Source of the DNA: Apostichopus japonicus
Taxonomy: Eukaryota > Echinodermata > Holothuroidea > Aspidochirotida > Stichopodidae
NCBI RefSeq assembly: GCF_037975245.1
Contig: NC_092574.1
Span: 17,337,213-17,401,212 of the forward strand
Length of the DNA: 64,000 nucleotides
Direction: 5' to 3'
The position numbers were made by a program, and so were the translations under genes. A model generated the notes under the pieces. It saw nothing but the letters and a program-made list of their open reading frames with translations. It did no database searches and was not told the DNA's origin. Shown in pieces: positions 25,974-38,600 of this stretch (its first letter is position 1; the number at the start of each line of letters is the position of its first letter).

Positions 25974-28900
25974 ATGGGCTGCTGTTTTTTTGGATCTTAT
26001 AATCCTTTTCCTCCAGCTGGTAAGTTAAATTTAAATCACAGCTTTCGTGTTTAATTCTTCTCTTTTCTTTCAATAACTTTCCAATTTCTGGAAATTCCAT
26101 CACTGTATATGTTAAGAGAATGTTTAAAGTACCAACATGTGAAAGATAAATGATTGTGATAATTGTACCTCTACGATTCTACTTTAAGTTTTTTCCAATC
26201 CTCTCACTTAGCCTGCAGCAGCCTCAAAATTCGTAAAATATAAGATATCTTACAATATTAAAAGTTATACTCACATCAGGACCTATAGGCGCTGAGGCCG
26301 GTGTCACGTGGTCGGCATTCAAGTGATTTAACTTCAAAATTCTCAGTCCCAGTGCTCCTTCGTTCCACAAACATGGATTTAAGAAAAACTTTGGATGAGG
26401 AAAACTTTTTAGTAAGAATGGGGAAAGGAATGAGGTACCGTAAAGTCATTGTAGGTTCGCATAGACTTTGGATATTCAAAAATTCTCTTTGAATTCAAAT
26501 TCAAATTTAAATTCGTTCTGTGTTTATTCGATAATGTAGCTAGGTTTTTTACAATGCAGCTTCCGGCAGCCCCCCCCCCTGCATCCTGTCAGGTCTGCCC
26601 ACCAGGACCTAGAAATACATGCAACAAAAATTGATCAGCCCAAGCCAGAAGTGCGGCCGTTCCAAAGAATAATTTGTTTGTGATATCTCCAAATTATCTA
26701 ATTTATCTAAGAAAATGACTTTTCATCTCAAAATATTGATGTTTTATATCAAGCATTTGGTGTTTTTCCTTAAAAACTTTACGTTTTACGAGGAATCCAC
26801 CAATTTCTATGTTAACATTAAGGCGCTTTTTCGTCTAAGTTGGATTTTCACTTATGGTAATGATGATTTATATAAAAAGACGAGATGTTTAATTCGGAAT
26901 TGTTCACGCCAAACTCAAACTTTTATCTCAAAAATATGATATTTTTCTATAAAATGGCGAAGTTTTAACTTTAAAGTTTTGTCGTATTTCTCTTAAAATT
27001 TTGAAGTTGTATTTCACATGTTTTTACATTTTATCTCAAAAATTTACATGTTTATTAGTGACATGATGCAAATTGAAATTTCGATGGATTATGAGAATAA
27101 AACGGACTACTGGATTGTTCATTGTATGATAGTGCAGTATCAACATCCATTTCGATCGAGCTGAAAGTATGTGTTATGGGATATTCGAGACTTTTTGTAG
27201 CGGCAATCAGAAATATTTTGTCAAGAAAAATTTGCCAGCACCCCCCCCCCTAACCACTCCTCCTCCATCCGGACAGTTACATTCTTTGTTTTTCAGATAC
27301 TTTTCCAGTCCAGTGTACTGAGGATAACAACATCCAGGATGTCCGTCATGATAGGAGTCTACTTGGTCTTCAGATCCATCCTCCCAGGGTTCAACCAGTT
27401 CCTACAGAGTTTGGTATGATGTCATGTTTGTTCAATGTTCATCTTCTGGGAGGATATCTAAATCATTGAAAGTTTATTCTTACCAGAATTGTAGTACATT
27501 GGTATATCATAATCCAAGAAATTAGAAACTTCACTACAGGTGTAGTTATATATTCTTCCTTTCTTTGCCAAGACATTGGCTTCAATAAAGTGAGATTACA
27601 AGAAATATTAAGCTGTTAAGGCAAACTTACTGAGTAGAATCGCGTAAGGATGAAGAACCATGACATATCTTACGTACTGCACGAGAAAGTACCAGGAACC
27701 GTCGCTATAGTTACTACGTACTATTATCATGCACATTCATACTGAACAGCCAGTTGGTATAGGTTTCCAATGCTCGACCACTCTATTGTCCTATATATAT
27801 TGAACAGTATTTGAACTTGAAATACAAGCGAGGTGGTCATGGTGCTCACACCGTCCATGCGATTGCTCTGAAGCGGGATATGAAAGTACATCAATACCAA
27901 ATATTGTCCCAGCTGAGTGATATTGAATGCTAGTCTTAATAAATACATCACATCAGACAACTGGTCGCTCATCCTTCTCTATTTGATACATTTAACTTAT
28001 TTTACTTAAAAAATGGAAGGTCACCAGGCATGTTTGGTCTCTTCGTGATAATTTCTGTTTAAATCCATATCTGGGTCGAAGTTCTGGTTGTCAAGATTTG
28101 GTCTCAATTGATATTCAGAATTTTCCATGGTCAGAACTCAGCCGGCAGCAGGAAAATTTCTGGTTTTGATAGCCCCCTAGGTCACAGGAAATGGCACTTC
28201 TCAGGCTTGAAAATGACCAACCAGATGTACACTTTTGCCTGAGAACCAAGTTTTTCCCAATAGTTTTTTTTCTCCATCCATAACCTTTTTTCAAGATTGT
28301 CACCAGTCACACATCATGTTCGACCTCATTGCATCTCATTGCTTTTGTAGCTAATACTACGTAACTCCGTAACGGCCCACAAAACCCGTCAGCCCGACTT
28401 TTCAAGGTTTTAAGCCCATTATTTGTTCAGAATTTGAATAATAAATTTACTTCAAAACATACCCAGTATGTTGAACAAAATTCATCTATGGACAACCCAA
28501 TATAGAAAGTATGATGAAGAATGTTGGTCAGGGAATTTTCGAAAATTCAGACACAGTTAATTTATTGGTGTACAAATATTAAAACCACTTATAACGTCTA
28601 CGATAAAACTTCGATATCATAAAAAAAAAAGTACAAAAATATGCTCGAGTGGGGCGGTCTCCTCCTTTGCCCGCCCGCCCCTCCCCCCCCCCCCCCACTT
28701 GGCTACGCGCCTGCGGTTAGAAATCTTGTAAGAAACAGGCCAAATGGAAACCCAGTGAACCCATATCGATGTGGATCATATATATGACTGTACGTACTTA
28801 CACTCATACACAAGAGATGTACAGACAAATCATGAGTGACAACATGCTATACGGTCGCAGGTCACAGAAACGACCACGAAGAGTCATTTACCTCACGCAG

Positions 28901-29356
28901 CATGTGCTGGATGAAGTTTTAGCCACCGCCAAATATGATTTGGATAAATAATCTCACGCATTTATTTTCAATTTAGAAGCACAAAAGTGCTATGCCACCA
29001 AATATTGGGTGGGGGGGGGATATTAGATCCTATATCGCCCCTAAAATATTGGGGGCATGCCCCCCCCCCCGTCCCCCACATGATCGCCGCCCATGCTAGT
29101 CCGAGTACTGTTTTAAGAATCCGAGTACCGAAATCGAGTACTTTTTGCATCCGGGTACTTTTTCGAGTTCAATAGACAAAAGCCGTTATGTTCATGTACA
29201 AAGATCGTTATTGTAAGCAAACGAATATTAATAACCCGACATCGTTGTCTTTGATTTGTTATAGATGAGTTAAGTCCACCAATTTCTACTGACCGTTGTT
29301 CATCTGAAAATGGACACTTGGTCACCCATCCCACCGACAACCATTGCATCAATTAA
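25974..29356 (+). CDS. Small Cys-anchored (MGCC-) orphan protein, 84 aa
   Basis: Three exons, 25974-26019, 27297-27413 and 29265-29356, all junctions phase 1 with good sites (CTG|GTAAGT, TTTTTCAG, TTTG|GTATGA, TTGTTATAG). The ATG has A at -3 and G at +4. The protein begins MGCCFFGSYNPFPP, so Gly2 and Cys3/Cys4 suggest lipid anchoring (palmitoylation likely, myristoylation possible though residue 6 is Phe). The middle has VRHDRSLLGLQIHPPRVQP and the tail is Ser/Thr/His/Asn-rich, ending HCIN. No membrane helix and no family I recognise. A TATA box upstream and a polyadenylation signal downstream frame the unit. A second possible last exon at 28815 gives a different, basic tail. It could be a lineage-specific gene; without transcripts the splicing is a prediction. 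Confidence 0.5.
26020..27296 (+). other. Intron 1 of the MGCC gene
   Basis: AT-rich, with a degenerate array of (C/T)ATCTCAAAA words at about 26720-27060 and C runs at 26571 and 27240 just before the acceptor region. Confidence 0.55.
26720..27060. repeat. Degenerate AT-rich word array (TTATCTCAAAA)
   Basis: Words CATCTCAAAATATTGATG, TTATCTCAAAAATATGATA, TCTCTTAAAATTTTGAAG and TTATCTCAAAAATTTACATG recur with T-rich spacers. It resembles the array at 14886-15240. Confidence 0.4.
27414..28814 (+). other. Intron 2 of the MGCC gene, first part
   Basis: Donor G|GTATGA. A minus-strand frame at 27972-27727 starts with ATG and is 81 codons long, but I see no domain or splice support. A hAT-like single end (ACTTGGCTACGCGCCTG) lies at 28698-28714 after a C run. 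Confidence 0.5.
28815..28951 (+). CDS. Possible alternative last exon of the MGCC gene (99-aa isoform)
   Basis: After the AG at 28813-28814 the phase 1 frame continues from exon 2 as EMYRQIMSDNMLYG, then a basic stretch RRSQKRPRRV and a helical-looking end (HVLDEVLATAKYDLDK) before a TAA. Frame and composition look coding, and the phase matches exon 2 exactly. The pyrimidine tract before the acceptor is weak, so this is less secure than the exon at 29265. Confidence 0.35.
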
Positions 29357-30490
29357 AGTGGATATTAGATTTTCTGAAATTTACTCAACGTAATGAACCT
29401 GATGGAGGACGACATCACGTTAACAACATGTTGCAGTTTTTCTTTCATTTTTTTTTGTGATACTGTTCATGAGGGTGACGTCATCTTGCCTCGTTTCCGT
29501 TATAGTATTTTTAATGTATTGTTGTAAAAGTGCGCGTTGTTCTGTAATATATTTCCCATCTGTGTGTGCACAGGCTGCAGTGTTTACATTTATTTCTTTT
29601 CAGTACAAAGACTATACCCATGCATCATGCATTTATGATGCCTATATGAGCCATGAACACCAGTGGTACTTCAAAACAAAGTCAGTTTGTCTTATTTATA
29701 ACAGAGGCCCCCCCCCCCCACGTCCCCGCTTGAAGGGCCTCTCTAACCCACATGCGAGTTTCTTAAGTAGTCCAAACAGAATGGATGCCAAGGAACAAGT
29801 TCTATAATCTATTTCCACAAACTTATATTGATGTTATTGATTACAAATTTGAAACTGTTTTGTTATTTACAGTGGTGTTTGCAAGCTATAGTCCATTTAG
29901 AGACCCTGGCGAGATATGAGCAATGCTTACTGGCATTTTCAAACACTTATATCTAATAGAATTATAGCTGCTAAATCATATCCCAAAGTCACTGCTAACA
30001 ATGGTTTGAACTTTTTCAAATTTCCTCCAAAACAGCGATTTTTAGATCTTGTCATAATAGGGGAACTTGTTCTTTTTTATTGTAAGTTTTTGCTTTTGCT
30101 TTGTATAATAAGATATTTTTCTTCAAATTCTGTGGTAATCAACAAAGTTTGTTGTAACATTTCAAGGTCATCATTCAGTACGTATTTTCTACAAACGTTT
30201 AAGTTAACTAAATTAATATCCTGGTACATGACTGGTTCAGACAATTATGGATTTCCCGAGAAGAAAAGTCTGGGTCAGAATAAACTGCTTTAAGTTGGAA
30301 AATGAGTGACCATTATTTACTAAACTATTTAGTGAAAATGCAGATTACAAGTCTAAGTTTTTATCTCAAGTAAACTGCCTTTGTCAGTCTTAACTGAAAT
30401 ATGTATATTATAGTTATAACATTACATTTTCGTTTACTGTATATAAGCCAAATATGCAGCTGAAATAAAGACAATGGTGATGATGTGTGG
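29357..30490 (+). other. Probable 3' UTR of the MGCC gene
   Basis: AT-rich after the TAA at 29354-29356, with a C run near 29710. The 125-codon frame from 29916 has UTR-like composition and no recognisable domain. Confidence 0.5.
30465..30470 (+). terminator. Polyadenylation signal, MGCC gene
   Basis: AATAAA in GCTGAAATAAAGAC, followed 10-40 bases later by a GT-rich stretch (TGGTGATGATGTGTGGTGTC), the classic downstream element. Confidence 0.6.
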
Positions 30491-31585
30491 TGTCTGCTAT
30501 GTTCTTTGTACTCCTGAGTCCTTAATTTTTCTTGTAATGTGAATTTGTGATATTTCTAGTAACAATGATCAAGTAGGTCTCAGGAAAGAGAGATCCACAG
30601 CACAAAGAAATGCAGACACATATGGCCTTGAGACGTCGAGATATTGGCTGCTATTTGTAACCGAATAATTGGGACTATTATCTTCTTTGGAAATGCAGAC
30701 GACACTGAGGGAGGGGGGGGGGGAGACACCATTAAGTAACTACGGTCATGTGTTTTCTTTCTTTCTTTTTTTTGTTTTTGTTTTTCCTTTTCTTTACAGG
30801 GAGTCCTCTACTTTGTTAAGCCATCTGAAGGTTTTTCAGAGGACTTCCTATCACATTGTATATATTCACGTGATGAAACAAAATAAATCAATCAATCAAT
30901 GTGTGTATGTACTGACGACTATGAAATAGTACTTAAATGTTTGTTTGCTACCTCCCCCCCCCCCTCGCCACCCCCCCAATCCTCCCACTCCCTTCGCTCT
31001 CCATCCCATCTCGTTCTGTTATCCCTCTAATGGAGTATTCGGTCGCCAGTATAGTCCCGAATTGAACCAATTTAGCTAAGGCATGTTCGTGAAGTTACAA
31101 AATCTGCAGGAATATGTCAGTGTGCCTGGCATATTTGAAGTGACCAATTTGGGGAGTTCCTGATAAGCATTGAGCAGTTTGTTATGATGTAATCGTAACA
31201 ATTTCCAAACAGGTGGAGAACTGACAAGTAACTCTGTAGCACTTCCAATCTAAAAAGAAAAATCGTCTTCGAACTGGATACAAACCGTTTCTTCCATCGC
31301 TTCATTCAAGCGAATCATTCCCGCGACGCTACCCCTTTAATAATAACTCTACCCCTTTAAATAATAACGCTACCCCTTTAATAATAACTCTACCCCTTTA
31401 ATCAATTCAAGCAAACATTCACGCGACGCACCTATTCAATGCGAGCACACACGTTCAACCGGATTATACAGTTGTTTATTATTCTGCCGATTCGAAGTAA
31501 GCTATCACATTCATATGATACGGATTCTAAAGTCAAGCCACCTTTTAAATCATGAGTGGAGTTATTCATTTAATTTCAACCAAAA
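30491..31585. other. Intergenic
   Basis: No gene seen. G run at 30713, C run at 30955, (AATC)n at about 30887-30900, and a four-copy ~19-bp tandem repeat at 31329-31401. Confidence 0.6.
31329..31401. repeat. Short tandem repeat, unit CTACCCCTTTAATAATAA
   Basis: Four near-identical copies of about 19 bases; the third spacer base alternates between CT and CG. Confidence 0.9.
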
Positions 31586-31853
31586 GTACGGAAGCGTAGA
31601 AGGGACATTGCATTGACGAGTTACCAACTTGACAAAACGACAATTATCTGCAAATTGACGAGTTGACGAGATGGTAACGTGACAAAATTCAGAAAATTGA
31701 CGTTTTGATGAGTTAACGGATCTCGTCAATGCATCAATTTTCTGCAAATTGACGAGTTGCACACTTACTACCATCTCGACAAGATGACAAAATTCAGAAA
31801 ATTGACGTTTTGACGAGATAACGGATCTCGTCAATGCATCTACGCTTCCGTAC
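31586..31853. mobile_element. 268-bp inverted-repeat element with nested direct repeats
   Basis: Left end GTACGGAAGCGTAGA then GCATTGACGAG; right end CTCGTCAATGCATCTACGCTTCCGTAC, its reverse complement apart from a short left-arm insertion. Inside, a ~50-bp block (AAAATTCAGAAAATTGACGTTTTGA...ending CTCGTCAATGCATC) occurs twice about 105 bases apart, and TTGACGAG words recur in both orientations. It looks like a fold-back or MITE element. No clear target duplication and no superfamily assignment. Confidence 0.7.
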
Positions 31854-32678
31854 AAATGAGAGTGGTCGAAGAAATTGAGAGGAAAAATAATCGTTAGAGA
31901 AAACCACTGATCTACGTTAGTGTAGATCAGTGAGCCCAGCCCGAGTGTTTGCAAAGAGATTGTGATTGTGATGATCGGTCATTAGATGGCGGGCTTCCAT
32001 AATTTATGAACAGAGTTCATGAAGTCGATTGGTAGAAATAATTATTATGTACATGCTAATTGCATGATCTGCACTTTGTTATTACAATGTGAACAACATG
32101 TGGGAAATTCGGCGGGCTTAGCAAGTAATGTTTATAACACTTTACTAACACTACAGAGACAGTAAATCCCAACTGGAACTTGGAAGTGGTGAGCTCAAAC
32201 AGGTGTTCTATGAATATGATATTTAACCTATCCGTGGTATTCACGGCCATTTATCTAATGATATTAACTAAGTTGTATGTTATCTACTGTGGTTTCGTCG
32301 GAAACATTGAAGAGAATATTGCTTTCATGTTGTTCCTAAGTTAGGACTTGACTTTGAGGCCCCAACCCCTATATTATACTGGGCCTATGACTGGGCTAGA
32401 CAGAACAGGAGCACCCAACTTTTGTCACACAGTATTTAATATGTAGGCCTAGGTTATAAATGAAACGCAAGAACATCACATGGTTCCTGTAAACTTTATT
32501 ACATCATGGCCATCATTGGCAATGTTTGGTGACCTGATTTACCAAGTAGTGATTTACAATTTTGAGAACCTCTCAGTGTTGTGGTTCTATATCTGTTTGT
32601 TCCATCTATCTGTAGTGTTGTAAGTTGTAACCTTATTTACTGTGTTTTTGCTCTTTCTTGTTCAATCAGATAATAAAA
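31854..32678 (+). other. PFAS upstream region
   Basis: No coding exon seen. TTGTTCAATCAG at 32658-32669, ten bases before the PFAS ATG, looks like a 3' splice site, so a non-coding first exon probably lies in or beyond this stretch. Confidence 0.5.
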
Positions 32679-35600
32679 ATGGGGCTTGTTAAATTGTACC
32701 AGGTGCCAGCACTCCACCCAGGAGCATTTCAAACCACTCTGGCTAAAATCTCTGGTGTTTTAAAAGATGCAACAAATATCAACCTGACTACAGAAGCTTG
32801 CTACTATATTGATTCATCAAGTAAGTTTTGATAGACTTTTTTAACCTCCTCTGGAAAGAATGCTCAAAAAGCAGTAAAGATCAAACTAAAGTATTGGTTA
32901 GACCTAGACAAAATTTGTATTAGGTAGTTTTGGGCTGTAGGAGAACAATTAATTTGTTTTTTTGTTGTAAAATATTATAATTCATCATTTTATGTTTATT
33001 TCTGGATGGCAAAAGGCACATTTTGAAGGTAGCATGCTCAGATCCAGTACATCGGTAATCAACATGCAGTTGTTGGCCTTAACTACACCAAATATATAAT
33101 TGTTACAAAGCAAATTGTAATTTTATTTTAACTATTTCCATATTATAGACAAATTTCACACCATAATTTACACTGTTTTATCCCTGCTTCAGGAGCCCTT
33201 GCTTCAGTAAGTTTAGCAACTAGTAATGCCTGGTAATAACCTGTTAGTCAATGTAGACGACCGTTAGCTAGCTCAGACACTTTGTTTGGAGTAAAGTTTT
33301 GGCCAGGTTTTCGTTTAAGCTGTCATTTTTTTCAGATCCTCTTCTACAGCAGTCCCTAAGCTTTTAGGCTGACAAACCAGGATCTTCAATGAGGACTGAT
33401 ATACAACCTCCAACTTAAAAGAATCAATGCGCAGTATACATGAGAGCCATCTTGAATTATGGACAATATGTTCAAGAACTAATTTATTTGATCTCTGTCA
33501 GCAAGCTCTGAAAACATTAAGCATCACTACAGTGGACTTGCGAACTTTGGGTCTTTTCTCGATAGTTTGCAACTCGTCGCTATACTACCCTATAAGATTA
33601 TTCTCCCCAAACTGTTAGTGAAAGAGGCAGGTTTCTTAGACATAATATTCTTCGTAATACTTTCTTGGAATGATTTTAAATGGCAACTGAAGGCTGCACA
33701 AGTTGAAATGATGTTCAGCTCACAATGTTAAACCCATTGATCAGTTCTCACATCTGGTTCTGTTGCTGAGAAATCAAACAACATTTTTTTCCTCTCATGT
33801 CAAATGTTGCATTGTACGAAATGTGTGATGACATTCTTGGGATACATATAAAGTATGTACTACATCTCTAGAAGGATTTGAAGCAAAACTAAACAATCAA
33901 TGTTTGATATGTATACAGAATCCTACAGCCAATGAATACTCATGTCTTAAATTATGAATATTAAATTACTTACAGTAACTGGTTTCCGTACATATAGTCA
34001 GTCTGTTTCATATACAGTGGTGCAAACCAAGTAAAATTTCATAACGGTTTTTAATTTGATATTTTCCAACTTCATGTTAAACTGATATTGAAATTATGCT
34101 TATTCGTTATATACATTTTATATTAGTATTGACATCCTGAAATAATTGCACCTGTAGGATTTCACACAAACTTTGAAACATGGTTCATGGCTGCTAGGAG
34201 CTCAAGATGTCATCTTCTCTTGTCATCACCTCGAATCATCAATGTGTCCTCCATTTTCAGTCATTCCAGCACTTGGTCACCCGTTCTGAAGACCAACGTA
34301 TATTCTTTTCTCAACAGGCCCTTTGACAGATGATGATGTCCAAAAGCTGAGATGGATATTTGCTGTTTCATTTGAGGAAGCGATGGTCAAGAAGGAAACA
34401 AGTTTAACTGACATTGATTCAACGACCTCATACTTCGTTGAAATTGGACCAAGGTTAGACTGTACATCATAATGACAGTTTTATATTCTCACATACACAG
34501 AAATTTGATTAGAATTTTGTCAACAAATATATTTATATATGTTCACAATACTGACAAGAATGAGTTTATCTTTAATATATGTAGATTTTGCTAGCATATG
34601 ATTTTTGCATATTTTGTGATGGGATGTTGGAAAGATATTCCAGAGTGAAACTGAGTAGCCTAACTTAAAGAGTGGCATATTCGAAGCATACAGATGAATT
34701 TGGCGCTCAAATTGTACTGTTCTTGAGATATTGACAGTTACAGCTGTCACATGTTATTCTGTATGTGAACTTGCTGTGCATGCAAGCAAGTCTGTTGTCA
34801 TAAGTCATCACGAAACGTTTTGTGTGATCAAACTAACAATATCATTTGTCTATAGATGCAATTGGAGATTTGAAATATAACCAACTGTTTTAACCAAACT
34901 GGGGATTGTCATTTTCATTTTGACACCAAGCTTAATTTGATTCCCATTAGTCATATAGTACTTACTTTATGGAGGGCAGTGTGGTTATCCAGCCATCTAA
35001 AATGAAGTAACTACATCTGGGAAAGGGAATGACATTTTTCGCTCATACATAATCACTTGATCACAGACTCCTGTCAACAGTACCAGAAATATAAACTCAA
35101 TTCGCCCTTAAAAATGGATTAACTCGTGAAAAATCTATTTGTAGCCTTCTGGTAAAGTGTACATGATACCATACACAGACACAATTCATTTGTTCTTTAA
35201 GTGGCCAGTGTATCCAAACACTAGCCTGTATTATTAATATTTTTGAGTTAACCAATTTGTTTCATTTTTGCTACCCATCAGACTAAATTTCTCTACTGCA
35301 TGGTCAACTAATGCAGTCTCCATCTGTCATTCTGCCGGAATGTCCTCTGTTACAAGAGTCGAAAGGTCACGGAGGTTACTCGTCAATGTTCTGGGGGAAG
35401 ATGGTTCACCCACAGAGATCTCTTTGCAAGATAAGAAAGAAATCTTATCTCTCCTCCATGACAGAATGACTGAGTGTAGTTATGACAGACCCTTGGAGGA
35501 CTTTGATATTAACTTGCAGCCTGACCAGGTCTACGAGGTGGATATTCTTGGCCAAGGCAAACCTGCTTTGGAGAAAGCCAACAAGGACCTAGGTATTAAA

Positions 35601-38600
35601 CTATAAATAGATCCCTAAATGAATAGTTACATACCTTAACAGTTACATCATTGTTTCCTTCACATCTGCAGACCATTTTGGTATTTATTAAAATTTGGAT
35701 ATTTATACCAGAAATCAATTATAGTTGACTGCTGATTGAAAAAGAAGCCAATACTCTTTAAACTGTTTGCAGTAATACAAATATTTTGTTCATGGGCAGC
35801 CAGTTTAGAACTACCATTTACATTCACTTGATTGGGATATTCTGAATATGATTATTCAACCATATCTCATGATTATTCAACATTATTTCATGGTTATTCA
35901 ACATTATTTCATGGTTATTTAACTATATCCCACTCATATAGGGAGGTTTGTGGTAGATGCATGAATGAAGTTCCAAGTAAATTTTGTTGTTCATGGCCCA
36001 ATGTAAATATAGTCATATTATTCATAGTAGGAATTTTTGGACCAGACCAAACCTGCAGTTCATTCAGGTTGCCATAGAAACATTTCATTTTTTGCTTAAC
36101 ATTTCAGGTCTTGCCTTCGATGACTGGGATCTTGACTACTACTGTGATTTATTTGTGAACAAGATAAAAAGGAACCCCACCAGTGTGGAATGCTTTGACT
36201 TAGCTCAATCCAACAGGTGTTACTTCAGTATTAAGAAAATAAGTTTAAAGGAAGTGGGTAGGGAAGGAGGGGGGGGGGTGAGAGAGAGAGGGGTGTATTT
36301 CCGTAGTTCGTCTGGCATTACCAAGTATTTTGTTTCGCACAATTCAGGGCTCTTGGTTTGAGGGATTAGGGGATGTTTATTTGTCCCCCTTCAGACCCCA
36401 TGTTGCACTGCAACATACCTGGTCAATGTGTTAATAAATTTTGCCGAAATCCCCATTTTCTTACCTTCTACAGTGAACATAGCAGACATTGGTTCTTCAA
36501 AGGCCGTATGATAGTGGACGGGAAAGAAAAGGATTTATCTCTTTTCAAGATGGTGATGCAAACTCAAGATCACAGTAACCATAACAACGTAATCAAATTC
36601 TCAGACAACAGTAGGTGAGTTTCTGATTGGATGTTTTGTACCATTTATGTCTGCCTGTTCCTGTTTTATGTAAAACTCTTTATTGTGCAGAGTTTTACCC
36701 CTAATTTTTTATGCTAATCAGGAGGGGAGAGTGCAGGAGGGAGGGGGGAGCAGAGAGGGGGGAGGGAGGGAGGGAGTGATAAATTTCTTACTCGTCAGGT
36801 GCCCTATTTATAATTATTTCATCTATTAGCTTTGGATTTCTGAAAAGAATACTAGAAAAAAGAAATGGAAAGTTTGAAAGTATCACAACAACTGGCAACA
36901 GCCAACTGGTTTGTCTGTCCTCTGGAAGCATCTAGAACTGGCTTACAATTTCCACAAGTTTACATCTGTAAAGTTATCATTTTGTAAAGAAAGACACATA
37001 AATTGTTTGGTCTAATTCGTCTTTCTGGATAAAACAAGGCCTTTCATTTCTTCAAGTTTCAAGGTGCACTATTCATTTCCTTGTTTTCTTCTTCCCTACT
37101 TGATGTTATATTGATATAAATTTACCTTTTTCTTCGTCAGCGCTATCGTTGGATACGAGGCAGAGATTGCCTATCCTGTTTCTAACGAGGCAAAGCCATC
37201 TTCCTATGAGAAGAGGCGACTGAAGAGACACATTATCTTTACGGCAGAAACCCACAACTTCCCCACAGGTACGGGATCTCCCTCAGTCGAACTAATTTTC
37301 AAGTCTCACCCAATCGTCCAAGTAGACTGAATATCTTCGTCTGACAACTGCAAGACCCTCGAAAGCTTCTTATGCCAAAAACAACTATTTTATATACAAC
37401 GATATTACTATGTCAGATTTGCTATCATTTTATTCACATTTTAACAATAATAACCATGGCTATTCAGTCAGCTTTTAAGGAAGTTTCCTAGGCCGAAAAC
37501 AACTGTTTTATAAACAACGATATTACTATGTCAGATTTGCTATCATGTTAATCACACTTCACAGTAATAACCATGGCTATTCAGTCAGCTTGTTAGGAAG
37601 TTTCCTAGGCCAAAATGTTGACTGATTGTTTTCAGTATCCCTCAAGTTTTATAAAGGTTGTCTTTTTAAGGTAGTTGATGTGAAGTAGTAGACGGCCTAA
37701 AGATTTTCACCCACTTTCTCTTAAACATCCTTCAGCAGTAGCTTCTATTTATAAGCTGCTTCTCTTGTAATAATTCCTTGATCCGAGTAGCCATAGGCCA
37801 ATTCAATGGCATTGGCATATAAACCAGAGTGTTGGTTGACCCGTTGGTCTTGTGTTTAATCCGCAGGTGTGGCACCCTTCAGTGGTGCCACCACTGGTAC
37901 CGGGGGACGAATCAGGGACGTTCAGAGCGCCGGCAAAGGAGCTCACGTCGTGGCCGGCACTGCTGGCTATTGTTTTGGAAATTTGAATATTCCAGGTAAA
38001 ATTGAATGATTATTAGTATTATAATTTTCTGAATCTTCCAGTAACAAATGTTGCTTGGAATGAAAGGTAGTGACACATTGCATTTTGTCATTACAAATGT
38101 TTAAGAGAGGAACCAATGCTCGAATGTTGGCGGTAGAATGCTTGTCGTAGTTTCATCATGAGTGACTATTAGCATATTTGGGGGGCAAAACTTTTATGAC
38201 CTATCAGAGGGCTTGTTAGGAACAAAACTAGCTACAGAGTTTGTTTACACTCAGTTGGTGATTCATTTTATATAACAGCTCTTATCTCTTTCTGATCTCT
38301 TCTCTGTCAGGGTACGATCTTCCTTGGGAAGACGATTCGTGGAAGTATCCGTCTAATTTTGCCTCCCCTCTGGAGATCGCAGTGGAGGCTAGTTCAGGTG
38401 CATCGGACTACGGCAATAAGTTCGGCGAGCCGGTGCTCTGCGGGTTTGCGAGATCGTTCGGCATGCAGCTGAGCGAGTCAGAGCGAAGGGAGTGGATCAA
38501 GCCGATCATGTTCAGCGGTGGAATAGGCACCTTGGAAGATGTCCACGTATCGAAGGATCCGGCAGAGAAAGGTGAGGATCGAAGGATCGAGGATCGACTT

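Noticed and set aside
27727-27972. 81-codon minus-strand ATG frame
   Set aside because: No domain, no splice context, and it lies in an intron of a better-supported plus-strand gene.
25249-28714. hAT element bounded by CAGGCACGTAGCCAGC and the inverse end at 28698-28714
   Set aside because: Flanking 8-mers do not match and the interval would contain most of the MGCC gene; probably two unrelated fragments.
29916-30293. 125-codon plus-strand frame
   Set aside because: AT-rich composition with Phe/Leu/Ile bias, no family resemblance, and positioned in the 3' UTR before a clear polyadenylation signal.
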